A stretch of 9,663 bases of DNA from an archaeon (GCA_016550395.1 JABXGY010000037.1:1-9663), one strand, 5' to 3'. Shown: positions 1 through 6,849, numbered from the stretch's first letter. The notes: generated by a model not told the origin, from the sequence alone. Program-made: numbers and translations.

Positions 1-559
1 CGGAGAAGCCGAATATCATGGTCGAGGAATTAGTTATTGTGCAACCTGTGATGGCCCACTATTTCGGGGAAGAACGGTGGCCGTAATTGGAGGCGGAAAT
101 ACAGCAGCAATGGATGCTCTATTCCTAACCAATATCACAGAAAAGGTGTATTTGGTTCATCGCCGGGACAAGCTCCGAGCTGAACAAATCTACGCGAACC
201 GATTGATGGCTTCATCAAATGTTGAGATTTTATGGGACACCATCCTGTTAGAAATATTAGGAGATGAAGCAATAACAGGAGTCAAATTACAAAACAAAAA
301 GACTAAGCGAGAATGGATTCAAAAAGTCGATGGCGTCTTTATTGCTGTCGGATGTCAACCCAATACCTCATTTTGTGAACCTGCAGGCATCAAGCTAGAC
401 GCTAACGGAAATATCATTGTAGATCAACATCAACAAACCAACATTTCCGGCGTGTATGCCGCTGGAGACATTACAGGTGAACCCCGTCAAATCGTCCGGG
501 CTTGTGGAGACGCTGTGAAGGCTGTAACCCACTGGTTGACAACGAGACCCATTGAGTAA
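1..559 (+). CDS. trxB: Thioredoxin reductase (NADPH, FAD), C-terminal part; 5' end outside window
   Basis: This is a flavoprotein that passes electrons from NADPH to thioredoxin or a similar disulfide carrier in the cytosol. Reading starts at base 2 and is open back to the window edge, so the N-terminal FAD domain is missing. The redox-active pair CATC is encoded at 38-49 and is followed at once by the NADPH-binding domain, with a GGGNTAA Rossmann loop and an HRRDKLRA segment resembling the NADP-phosphate-binding HRRxxxR pattern. The C-terminal FAD motif GVYAAGDIT lies at about 449-475, with the usual RQIVRACGDAV after it. Order and spacing match the low-molecular-weight TrxR family, and the end (TAA at 557) is at normal length. 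A GTG at 77 lies in frame but inside the domain, so it is not the start. Ferredoxin-dependent or other TrxR-like paralogues cannot be excluded. Confidence 0.93.
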   Translation, partial: GEAEYHGRGISYCATCDGPLFRGRTVAVIGGGNTAAMDALFLTNITEKVYLVHRRDKLRAEQIYANRLMASSNVEILWDTILLEILGDEAITGVKLQNKKTKREWIQKVDGVFIAVGCQPNTSFCEPAGIKLDANGNIIVDQHQQTNISGVYAAGDITGEPRQIVRACGDAVKAVTHWLTTRPIE

Positions 560-586
560 AGGTGCACAGAACCACAAGGTTTTAAG

Positions 587-593
587 GTATATC
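587..593 (+). promoter_or_regulatory. Possible TATA box for the toroid-protein gene
   Basis: GTATATC, preceded by TTTTAAG, lies in the 76-base gap after the thioredoxin reductase stop. An archaeal start site about 25 bases downstream would fall near 615, leaving a roughly 20-base leader that contains the GGAGG site. This rests on position and AT content only. Confidence 0.35.
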
Positions 594-622
594 ATGCGGT
601 GAACGTCCTTACACCTGAATCT

Positions 623-627
623 GGAGG
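623..627 (+). promoter_or_regulatory. Ribosome-binding site that fixes a TTG start
   Basis: GGAGG sits 8 bases before the TTG at 636. This ideal spacing supports TTG as the real start, and translation from there opens directly with a signal peptide. Confidence 0.7.
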
Positions 628-635
628 AACATTGC

Positions 636-1823
636 TTGCGAAGGTTCTCTAGTACCCTGATCCTTGGACTTCTTCTGTTGGTAATGGCAAGCCCATTGAC
701 AGCTATGGCCGCACCAACCCGTCAAGATGTCGTTATCACCTTCTCAGTCACTTGTATCGATGGCTCAGGTGGAGCGGTCCTACATCCAGGGGCAACCGTT
801 CCTACCCTATCCAACACTTTTAACATTGCAAACGTCTTAAACACTCTTAACGCATGGATTACAGCTGATCTTCTGCTTCCCGATCGTATTTTAATTGAAA
901 ATATGACAGCATGGGTTGAAGATCTACAAGTAACCTCTCCAAGTACAGACCCAAGTTATGGTGGCTTCCTACCTAACCCGGATGCTCTGAATGCCACAAT
1001 TATGGCCAGTTACTTCGCATTTCACACTCTTGATCTGCTAAATACAACTTCTGTTATCAACAATGAAACGCTTGTTGATTTCGTTGTCAATCTCCAACGA
1101 ACCAATGCCACTGAATATCCTAATACATTAGGTGGCTTTGTGGATACTGCAACTAACAATGCCACAGTTGCGGCAACATATTTCGCCCTTCAAACTCTTG
1201 ATAGCCTGGGTGAATTATCCCAGATTAACCAATCACTTGCCATAGCCTGGGTGAATTCTAGTCAAATTCTAACAAATCCCACTTCACCCAGTTATGGTGG
1301 ATTCACGAATGGATATGGTGGCATCACTGCTGATTTACAAACAACATTCATGGCTCTTAGAAGCCTTGAGATTCTTGGTCAACTTAGCATAATCGATCAA
1401 ACCGCGGCAAGAGACTATATTCTTCCTCATTATCGAACAGATACAAATTACCCACAATTCTATGGTGGGTTTAGCCTAACTTGGGACGATCCAGTTGCCA
1501 CTCAATTGGCCACCTTCTATGCAGTTGCTGGGTTGCAAATTCTTAACGCTGACTCACAACTCTCCACTTCAGATATCACAACATGGGTTCTGAATACCCA
1601 AACAGCGGATGGCGGCTTCGCAGACATAACGGGGTCCACAGGATTTGCTCCCCAAACGAATTTCGCAATCTCGACCCTCGACCTTCTCGATCAATTACCA
1701 GCCCTGCTGGGACCCTTTGGTCCCGAACCGTTCATATTTCCCTGGTGGATTGTTGCTGCTGTCATCATCATTGTCATAATCATCCTCTTCGTAATTTGTG
1801 CTCGTCGAGCCGAATGGTTTTAA
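636..1823 (+). CDS. Exported alpha/alpha-toroid (prenyltransferase/squalene-oxidase repeat) protein with C-terminal membrane anchor
   Basis: This 395-residue protein starts at TTG. Residues 1-26 are a clear export signal: MRR, a hydrophobic stretch, then a small-residue cleavage region ending near AMAA. The body carries at least five repeats built on a GGF motif (Y108-F111, G166-F168, Y220-F223, Y276-F279, G326-F328). Each is followed by a helix of the type TxxAxxALxxLxxL, which is the signature of the prenyltransferase/squalene-oxidase repeat that forms alpha/alpha toroids. Residues about 370-388 form a membrane helix, followed by the short basic tail ARRAEWF, so the toroid should face outside. 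Eight N-X-S/T sequons lie between N89 and N207. No zinc-ligand set of a true protein prenyltransferase is evident, so binding or adhesion is more likely than catalysis. Its own promoter and RBS suggest it is expressed alone. Confidence 0.85.
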   Translation: MRRFSSTLILGLLLLVMASPLTAMAAPTRQDVVITFSVTCIDGSGGAVLHPGATVPTLSNTFNIANVLNTLNAWITADLLLPDRILIENMTAWVEDLQVTSPSTDPSYGGFLPNPDALNATIMASYFAFHTLDLLNTTSVINNETLVDFVVNLQRTNATEYPNTLGGFVDTATNNATVAATYFALQTLDSLGELSQINQSLAIAWVNSSQILTNPTSPSYGGFTNGYGGITADLQTTFMALRSLEILGQLSIIDQTAARDYILPHYRTDTNYPQFYGGFSLTWDDPVATQLATFYAVAGLQILNADSQLSTSDITTWVLNTQTADGGFADITGSTGFAPQTNFAISTLDLLDQLPALLGPFGPEPFIFPWWIVAAVIIIVIIILFVICARRAEWF

Positions 1824-1831
1824 GACCAACG

Positions 1832-1876
1832 AAAAAACTCCACTGGCTTCACTGAGAGCTGGCAGGAAGGTTTTTT
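1832..1876 (+). terminator. Possible hairpin/T-tract terminator after the toroid gene
   Basis: AAAAAAC (1832-1838) is an exact complement of GTTTTTT (1870-1876). The stem continues with TCC/GGA across a 2-base bulge and has a loop of about 23 bases. The T-run itself could be enough for archaeal termination. It ends just before the TATA-like box of the next gene. Confidence 0.35.
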
Positions 1877-1881
1877 AGTTG

Positions 1882-1888
1882 TATATGG
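1882..1888 (+). promoter_or_regulatory. Possible TATA box for the seryl-tRNA synthetase gene
   Basis: TATATGG is centred about 28 bases before the GTG at 1913. A transcript starting about 25 bases downstream would begin almost at that codon, implying a leaderless or nearly leaderless mRNA. It would also exclude the upstream in-frame TTG at 1889, which would lie inside the promoter. Confidence 0.4.
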
Positions 1889-1912
1889 TTGAGTGCTCCT
1901 GAGGCGTTAAAA

Positions 1913-3292
1913 GTGAGTGCTTGGTCTATACTAACAGCAATTCGTGAGAACCCTGAAATACTCCGGGTATCACAACAACGTCGAGGCCTTGATACTGATA
2001 TTGTTAATGAAGCGCTTCGCTTAGATACTGAATGGCGAAAAACCCGGACAGATCTTGCTGAGTTACAACGGCAACGTAACCAAGTTGCACAAAAAATTGG
2101 GAAAACGAAAGACAAAGGGGAGAAAGACCAGCTAATTCTGCAATCAAAACAACTATCGGAGAAAGTATCAGTCGGAGAACAGCGACTCGCGGAATTGGAA
2201 AAGACTCGACGAGATGCGTTAGGTGCAATTGCTAATATTGTGCATGAATCCGTCCCTGATGGGATGGATGAGACAGAAGCACGTCCAGAAAAATACGTTG
2301 GCAAACCACGCATCTGGAAAGCCCATCTCGATCAATTTCTTGAATCTGTGCAAGGAAAGAAGGTTGACTATGAACTTGTCGATGAACAGCCTAAAAGTCA
2401 CTACGATATCTCCGAGGAGAGTGGTTTGATTGATACGACTCGGGCAGCCAAAGTCGCGGGATCTCGGTTCTATTACCTAATTGATGATATTGTCTGGTTA
2501 GACCTCGGATTAGCTCTATACGCCTTAGATAACATTACAAAACACGGATTCAAACCCCTAATCCCACCAAATATGCTCAATCAAGCAGCCTATAGTGGTG
2601 TCACCGACATCACCGCCTTTGAGGATTCTCTCTACAAGCTCGAAAATCAAGATCTGTATCTCATTGCCACCTCTGAACACCCTATTGCGGCTCAACATAT
2701 GAATGAGGTTCTCGAAATTGAGGAACTCCCATTGCGATATGCGGGCTACAGTCCCTGTTACCGCAAAGAGGCAGGAGCCCATGGAAAGGATACCAAAGGC
2801 ATTTTTCGCGTACATCAATTTTCCAAAGTCGAGATGTTTGTCTTCTGTCATCCCGATGAATCCTGGAAATGGATTGAGAAGATGATTGCTATAGAAGAAG
2901 CCATCTGGACACCCCTAAATATCCCCTTCCGCATCGTGACATTACCAAGCGGTGACTTCAGCAGAGTCGCATCCAAAACCTATGACCTCGAACTTTGGAT
3001 GCCATCTCAAGGGAAATACCGAGAATTTGTATCCTGCAGCAACTGCACTGACTATCAGTCCTATCGTCTGAATATTCGTTTCGCTGAAAAACGGGGGCAC
3101 CCCACTAAAGGATTTGTCCACACCCTAAACTCCACAGTGATTGCTACAACGCGATCCATAACTACGATTCTCGAAAATAACGTACAACCCGATGGTCGAA
3201 TTCTCATACCAAAACCGCTTCTCCCCTATCTGAAACCCATCGAATCAGCTCCAGATAAATATATCATTCCCACGCACATGAAGAAAAAATAG
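1913..3292 (+). CDS. serS: Seryl-tRNA synthetase
   Basis: A class II synthetase that charges tRNA-Ser (and tRNA-Sec where present) with serine in the cytosol. Numbering from GTG 1913 gives 459 residues, a normal length. The N-terminus (SILTAIRENPEILR followed by QQRRG) matches the family opening. Residues about 30-110 form the long charged, heptad-rich coiled-coil arm that grips the tRNA long variable arm. The catalytic core follows: TSEHP at 253-257 is the serine-recognising TxE motif, CYRKEAG at 282-288 is motif 2 with its ATP-binding arginine R284, and HTLNST at 403-408 leads into motif 3, ending at R414 before ILENN. The HTLNST variant is the one I associate with archaeal and eukaryotic enzymes rather than the bacterial HTLNGSG. 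It is not the zinc-dependent methanogen-type SerRS. A TTG at 1889 would add eight residues; family N-terminus and promoter position favour 1913. Confidence 0.95.
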   Translation: MSAWSILTAIRENPEILRVSQQRRGLDTDIVNEALRLDTEWRKTRTDLAELQRQRNQVAQKIGKTKDKGEKDQLILQSKQLSEKVSVGEQRLAELEKTRRDALGAIANIVHESVPDGMDETEARPEKYVGKPRIWKAHLDQFLESVQGKKVDYELVDEQPKSHYDISEESGLIDTTRAAKVAGSRFYYLIDDIVWLDLGLALYALDNITKHGFKPLIPPNMLNQAAYSGVTDITAFEDSLYKLENQDLYLIATSEHPIAAQHMNEVLEIEELPLRYAGYSPCYRKEAGAHGKDTKGIFRVHQFSKVEMFVFCHPDESWKWIEKMIAIEEAIWTPLNIPFRIVTLPSGDFSRVASKTYDLELWMPSQGKYREFVSCSNCTDYQSYRLNIRFAEKRGHPTKGFVHTLNSTVIATTRSITTILENNVQPDGRILIPKPLLPYLKPIESAPDKYIIPTHMKKK

Positions 3293-3322
3293 TGAATGCG
3301 TGAAATTGGAATCGGCGTTTAC

Positions 3323-3330
3323 CTTATATG
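3323..3330 (+). promoter_or_regulatory. Possible TATA box upstream of the gelsolin-like gene
   Basis: CTTATATG lies 31 bases after the serS stop. It would place transcription start near 3352, giving the gelsolin/Roadblock/HD genes their own promoter with a leader of up to about 95 bases if translation starts at 3447. Confidence 0.35.
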
Positions 3331-3446
3331 CTACTCTCTAACAGCATTAATGACCGCTAAAAATATTGATATCTCCTCCCAGTGCCAGAAAACAATTATT
3401 AACACATAGAGATATGTTACACTGCCCGTTGGAGTTGGTGACCTGC

Positions 3447-4286
3447 GTGCCCAGAGTATTAGTAATGCTCCGTGTCGTCGATACCGGCGAATTAGTTCAG
3501 ATTACAGACGGTGCTCCAGCGAAGACCCACATGAAGGACGATGAAGTTCTCATTATCATTGATGATGATTCACGCCTAATCTGGATTTGGAAAGGCGCCG
3601 AGGCACCTGTACGACGCAAATTCATAGCAGCTCGTCGAGCCGCAGGAATACGCGATCAGCGTGGTCTCGTTTACAAGATTATTTCAGAAGATGAGGGACA
3701 AGAGGATTCTACTTTCCTTGAAGCCATGGTACAACCTCTGTCGAGTACACCCGATGAAAGCGTAACTCAAGCAGTCACCAGACCACCGCCCCCACCCCCT
3801 CGACCTGTTTCAGAACATCCACAACCTTCACCAGTCCAAGAACCAACTCCAAGTGATTATACCCAAGCCGTAGTCACAGCCACACGGAAACCGGAACGGC
3901 ATCCTGTTAGCGTTCCTCGTCCTCCTTCGGATATTATCGATCAGGTAGAACAACTCGAACCAGTCCCTGGTTTCCGACGTGAGTTCGTCCTAATCGGATT
4001 TGACGCCTTCGGGATAACAGAAGAAACGACCAGCGTATTAGGAAAAACAACGATTAAACGAAAACTTCAGCGAATCGACTCACTTCCAGAAGGCACAATC
4101 TTTGCTCAAGGCTATACACCACGAGTAGTCATTAAAGAGGGGCAAGTCCTGGCAATCGAATTTCTGAAACACTTAGAGGAAGAAGAATACGTTCATGAGA
4201 AGCCCTCTGTGAAAGAAGACATGGCGCGGCAAATTACTGATTTAATTGAGGCTTCCAGGAGTGAAAAGGGTCGACAAAAATCTTAG
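3447..4286 (+). CDS. Gelsolin-like domain protein with polyproline linker and unknown C-terminal domain
   Basis: With GTG 3447 as start the protein has 279 residues. Residues 1-95 match a gelsolin-like repeat: DDEVLIIIDDD (31-41) as the central strand, then WIWKGAE (46-52, the conserved vWvGk core), an amphipathic helix, and EGQEDSTF (83-90), the conserved acidic turn before the last helix. Such domains bind actin and calcium in eukaryotes and occur in Asgard archaea. Residues 96-165 are a low-complexity Pro/Thr/Gln linker with six consecutive prolines at 113-118. Residues about 170-242 form a compact domain I do not recognise, containing PEGTIFAQGYTPRVV, followed by a charged helical tail. 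I chose GTG 3447 because GGTGA lies 5 bases upstream and MPRVLV is a plausible opening. ATG 3414, ATG 3465 and TTG 3366 are also in frame. The adjacent Roadblock gene suggests a cytoskeletal or GTPase-signalling role, which is inference. Confidence 0.7.
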   Translation: MPRVLVMLRVVDTGELVQITDGAPAKTHMKDDEVLIIIDDDSRLIWIWKGAEAPVRRKFIAARRAAGIRDQRGLVYKIISEDEGQEDSTFLEAMVQPLSSTPDESVTQAVTRPPPPPPRPVSEHPQPSPVQEPTPSDYTQAVVTATRKPERHPVSVPRPPSDIIDQVEQLEPVPGFRREFVLIGFDAFGITEETTSVLGKTTIKRKLQRIDSLPEGTIFAQGYTPRVVIKEGQVLAIEFLKHLEEEEYVHEKPSVKEDMARQITDLIEASRSEKGRQKS

Positions 4287-4294
4287 ATGTTTAC

Positions 4295-4314
4295 CTAGAT
4301 AAAGCTAGATAAAG
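4295..4314 (+). repeat. Perfect tandem 10-bp direct repeat
   Basis: CTAGATAAAG occurs twice back to back in the 55-base gap before the Roadblock gene, ending 27 bases before its ATG. The TAGATAAAG part is loosely TATA-like and lies at the right distance to be an internal promoter or a dimeric regulator site. A chance duplication is possible. Confidence 0.5.
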
Positions 4315-4341
4315 AAAACAGGAAAATTGTGAGGGGACACG

Positions 4342-4734
4342 ATGCAGCAATTTGCAATGAGCGAAGAAGAAGCCAAACAATTGGCTATGTATCTACGGGA
4401 AATCACCCTGTACACTGAATTGGAAACATTAGCCGTCGTCACGAAAGCCGGTCGACGTGTGGCGTTTAGCTCCACAAAGGGCGTAGACATTGATCCAGAC
4501 CTCTTATCAGCGATTTCTGCTGTGCTACTTCAGACTGGAATCGAAGCAGTCGACAAATTAGCTTTTGAGCCCTTATATGAGCTGATAGTACGGGGAGAAA
4601 AAGGAATAATCGTTGTTACCGATGCGGGACCATTGGTGTTAATAGGTGCTGGTGTGAAAATCGAGTCACTGGGACATGTCGTATCGGTTTTCCGCCATTT
4701 CGGAAGAGAAATTGCTCAACTATTTGCTAAATAG
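4342..4734 (+). CDS. Roadblock/LC7 (MglB-like) domain protein
   Basis: This 130-residue protein starts at ATG with GAGGGG 5 bases upstream. It has the fold pattern of the Roadblock/LC7 family: an N-terminal helix (residues about 6-25), a strand with a diagnostic turn (LAVVTKAGRRVAFSS, about 31-45), a long helix (DPDLLSAISAVLLQTGIEAVDKL), then two strands (YELIVRGEKGIIVVTDAGPLVLIGAG) and a C-terminal helix. These domains dimerise and serve as platforms or regulators for small Ras-like GTPases, as MglB does for MglA and as dynein light chains and Ragulator do in eukaryotes. They are abundant in Asgard genomes. No GTPase gene is visible here, so its partner is elsewhere. It lies 55 bases after the gelsolin-like gene and just before the HD gene, suggesting co-transcription. 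An in-frame ATG at 4357 is a less likely start. Confidence 0.85.
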   Translation: MQQFAMSEEEAKQLAMYLREITLYTELETLAVVTKAGRRVAFSSTKGVDIDPDLLSAISAVLLQTGIEAVDKLAFEPLYELIVRGEKGIIVVTDAGPLVLIGAGVKIESLGHVVSVFRHFGREIAQLFAK

Positions 4735-4770
4735 TGAGTGTTTTATCGAGAACTACCCCTAGGTTGGGGG

Positions 4771-5346
4771 ATGACTGTCTATCACTTTCTCACCACGTGT
4801 GATCATCTTAAACGTGTTCTTCGAACAGGCTGGCTCATTCGTGGCATCCCTACTTCTATGGCAGAGAATGTTGCTGCACATTCGCATACCACTGCAATTA
4901 CTGCTTATATTTTGGCAATCCAATCAAATCAACAAATTGATATCAGTCGTTTGTTGCTGATGGCTCTCATCCATGATCTCCCAGAGGTACAACTTGGTGA
5001 TATTCCAATAAGTGCGCAAAAAGCGGACTCCAAATTCCAGCAGGCGAAGGAAAATACGGAGAAACAAGCGATGAAAAATATCCTCAGCCTGCTACCCGAA
5101 GTATTAAGCAATAAGTTGACAGAAATTTGGACTGAATACCTAAAGGGAGAAACCTTAGAAGCGCGAATAGTTGAAGCTGCAGACCGATTGGCAACGGTAC
5201 TTCATGCCGGCGAACTAGTAAAAACCGGGTTTGCAGCTGAACCCTTCACTACCTTTCTGGATCATGCCGAATCAACAATTGCTAGTTTAGGAATATCAAA
5301 TACTGAGGATATCATCAATCAGCTACGCAAAGTGCTTGGTTCTTGA
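4771..5346 (+). CDS. HD-domain phosphohydrolase (YfbR-like 5'-deoxynucleotidase family)
   Basis: A 191-residue single-domain metal-dependent phosphohydrolase. The HD signature is complete: H37 in ENVAAHSH, H68-D69 in the LIHDLPE motif that names the family, the following GDIP, and D138 in EAADRLATVLHAGEL. The N-terminal LKRVLRTGWLIRG matches YfbR-type enzymes, which remove phosphate from deoxynucleoside monophosphates. The exact substrate cannot be read from sequence. I chose ATG 4771 because the distance from Met to LKR fits the family; a GGGGG run abuts it but is too close to be a standard RBS. A GTG at 4738, three bases after the Roadblock stop, would add 11 residues and is the alternative. 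The short distance to the Roadblock gene suggests one transcript. A nucleotide-pool function next to gelsolin and Roadblock genes has no obvious logic. Confidence 0.85.
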   Translation: MTVYHFLTTCDHLKRVLRTGWLIRGIPTSMAENVAAHSHTTAITAYILAIQSNQQIDISRLLLMALIHDLPEVQLGDIPISAQKADSKFQQAKENTEKQAMKNILSLLPEVLSNKLTEIWTEYLKGETLEARIVEAADRLATVLHAGELVKTGFAAEPFTTFLDHAESTIASLGISNTEDIINQLRKVLGS

Positions 5347-5398
5347 GATAATCTAATGAAAAAATAATAAGAAGGAAAATTGATGGCTGGAAGAAATG

Positions 5399-5407
5399 TT
5401 TTAGATA
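5399..5407 (+). promoter_or_regulatory. Weak TATA-like box before aspS
   Basis: TTTTAGATA is about 34 bases before the ATG at 5437, within the 90-base gap after the HD gene. An A-rich stretch at 5357-5370 is an alternative. Support is positional only. Confidence 0.2.
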
Positions 5408-5436
5408 CGTATTAGCTGAGAAACGGCAGGAGGTAA

Positions 5437-6804
5437 ATGGCAATCACACCCAAATCAAAATCGATTTCAGAACAGGGAATGAAACCCCTTCGACGGACCC
5501 ATTATTCTAATGAGTTAACCCCAAAAATGCAAGGAAAACAGGTAATTATTACTGGATGGGTCCAACGCATCCGTCGGTTAAGCAAAATTAGTTTCCTAAT
5601 CATTCGAGACCGAGAGGGATTAACTCAATGCACGCTTCCTCACGCTAAGACAGATCCTAAACTACTCTCAGTCCTCGACCAACTAGATAATGAATATGCC
5701 GTTTCAGTAAAAGGACGAATTAAACCAGAAAAACAGGCTAGGCGAGGAGTCGAACTTATCCCGGACCAAATTGTGATTGTTAATACCGCACCCACCACTC
5801 TTCCTTTAGATACATCAGGGAAAGTTGAAGCCGATATCGCCACTCGGTTTGATAACCGAGTTATGGATTTACGCCGTCTCGAAGCCCAGTTACTTTTTAA
5901 AATTCAGCATTTCACAATAGCTCAAATGCGTAAATTCCTTGAAGCCCATGGGTTTCGTGAGATTCATACCCCTAAAATTGTCGCAACTGCCACGGAGGGT
6001 GGAGCGGATCTCTTTGAGGTACAGTACTTCGAGAAGAAGGCCTTCCTTGCTCAAAGCCCACAATTTTATAAACAATTGTGTCTGGTGGGTGGATTTGATA
6101 GGGTATATGAAATCGCCCCCGTATACCGCGCAGAAAAACACAACACCCCGCGGCACTTGAACGAATACACTAGCTTCGATTATGAGATGGCTTGGATTCA
6201 TGACGAAGAAGATGTTATGCAACTTGAAGAGCAAATGCTTGTAGATGCATTTACTTATGTGAAAAAGAGTTGTGTGGATGAATTAAAGCAACTAGAAGTT
6301 GAGATTAAAATTCCACGAGTACCCATCCGGCGGATTGAATATCGTGAAGCAATTGAGATGCTTAAAACTGAAGGACTGAATTTACCTCCAGATACTGATA
6401 TCCCTAGTGAAGGGGAGGAAAAACTCCATCAGCTAGTAAATCAAGAGTCTGGTGAAGAGTTCTTCTTTCTCACCCGCTATCCAGCCACAATACGGCCTTT
6501 CTATACGATGCCCTTAGAAAGCGATGAATCCTTGACTCGTGGGTTTGACCTAATATATCAGGGTATGGAAGTTACCACAGGTAGTCAACGTATTCATCAA
6601 TACGAGTTACTGAAAACCCAACTAAAGGCAGCAGGATTAAACCCTGAAACGTTCGCCTTCTACATCGAACCCTTTCAATATGGAGCTCCACCCCATGGCG
6701 GTCTAGCCATCGGCGTTGAACGATTAACCATGCAAATGCTTGGTTATACGAATATCCGCGAAGCCGTTCTTTTCCCTAGAGACCGTACACGCTTAGTGCC
6801 CTAA
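5437..6804 (+). CDS. aspS: Aspartyl-tRNA synthetase, archaeal/eukaryotic type
   Basis: A class IIb synthetase that charges tRNA-Asp, and possibly tRNA-Asn for amidation. It has 455 residues; AGGAGG at 5428-5433 precedes the ATG by 3 bases, rather close. An ATG at 5479 (M15) starts nearer the usual RTHYS opening and is an alternative. Residues about 33-115 form the OB-fold anticodon-binding domain. The core has ATEGGADLF as the flipping loop, QSPQ at 206-209 (AspRS-like, where AsnRS has QSSQ), motif 2 around R222-E233 with R231, RHLNE at 239-243, and motif 3 ending GVERL with R429, followed by the C-terminal FPRDRTRL. It lacks the GAD insertion of bacterial AspRS. The two OB-fold positions that decide Asp/Asn specificity in Thermococcus (W26, K85) appear as Q43 and R102, so tRNA specificity is open. 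Confidence 0.95.
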   Translation: MAITPKSKSISEQGMKPLRRTHYSNELTPKMQGKQVIITGWVQRIRRLSKISFLIIRDREGLTQCTLPHAKTDPKLLSVLDQLDNEYAVSVKGRIKPEKQARRGVELIPDQIVIVNTAPTTLPLDTSGKVEADIATRFDNRVMDLRRLEAQLLFKIQHFTIAQMRKFLEAHGFREIHTPKIVATATEGGADLFEVQYFEKKAFLAQSPQFYKQLCLVGGFDRVYEIAPVYRAEKHNTPRHLNEYTSFDYEMAWIHDEEDVMQLEEQMLVDAFTYVKKSCVDELKQLEVEIKIPRVPIRRIEYREAIEMLKTEGLNLPPDTDIPSEGEEKLHQLVNQESGEEFFFLTRYPATIRPFYTMPLESDESLTRGFDLIYQGMEVTTGSQRIHQYELLKTQLKAAGLNPETFAFYIEPFQYGAPPHGGLAIGVERLTMQMLGYTNIREAVLFPRDRTRLVP

Positions 6805-6841
6805 CAGCGATTAATTTCTATGTACAGGTAAGTTCAATAGG

Positions 6842-6849
6842 CTAAATAC
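6842..6849 (+). promoter_or_regulatory. Possible TATA box for a leaderless small gene
   Basis: CTAAATAC is centred about 26 bases before the ATG at 6872, so the predicted transcription start coincides with the start codon. Confidence 0.35.

Noticed and set aside
636..1823. True protein prenyltransferase beta subunit
   Set aside because: The GGF repeats fit the toroid fold, but a signal peptide, a membrane anchor and no evident zinc ligands argue against a cytosolic prenyltransferase.
1849..2313. 154-codon minus-strand frame opposite the start of serS
   Set aside because: The Ser/Arg-rich translation mirrors the charged coiled-coil arm of seryl-tRNA synthetase on the other strand; no RBS or recognisable motif.
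3350..3409. 19-codon frame starting ATG in the gap after serS
   Set aside because: No RBS, no recognisable product, and it overlaps the leader of the gelsolin-like gene in a different frame.
5347..5436. A tRNA gene near the synthetase genes
   Set aside because: No cloverleaf, no GGTTCGAATCC-like T-loop and no CCA end could be found here or in the other gaps.
5890..6234. 114-codon minus-strand frame within aspS
   Set aside because: Antisense of the highly conserved AspRS catalytic core.
5437..6804. Asparaginyl-tRNA synthetase as an alternative identity for aspS
   Set aside because: The motifs EGGADLF and QSPQ, and the GSQRIH segment, are those of AspRS; AsnRS normally has QSSQ at the second site.
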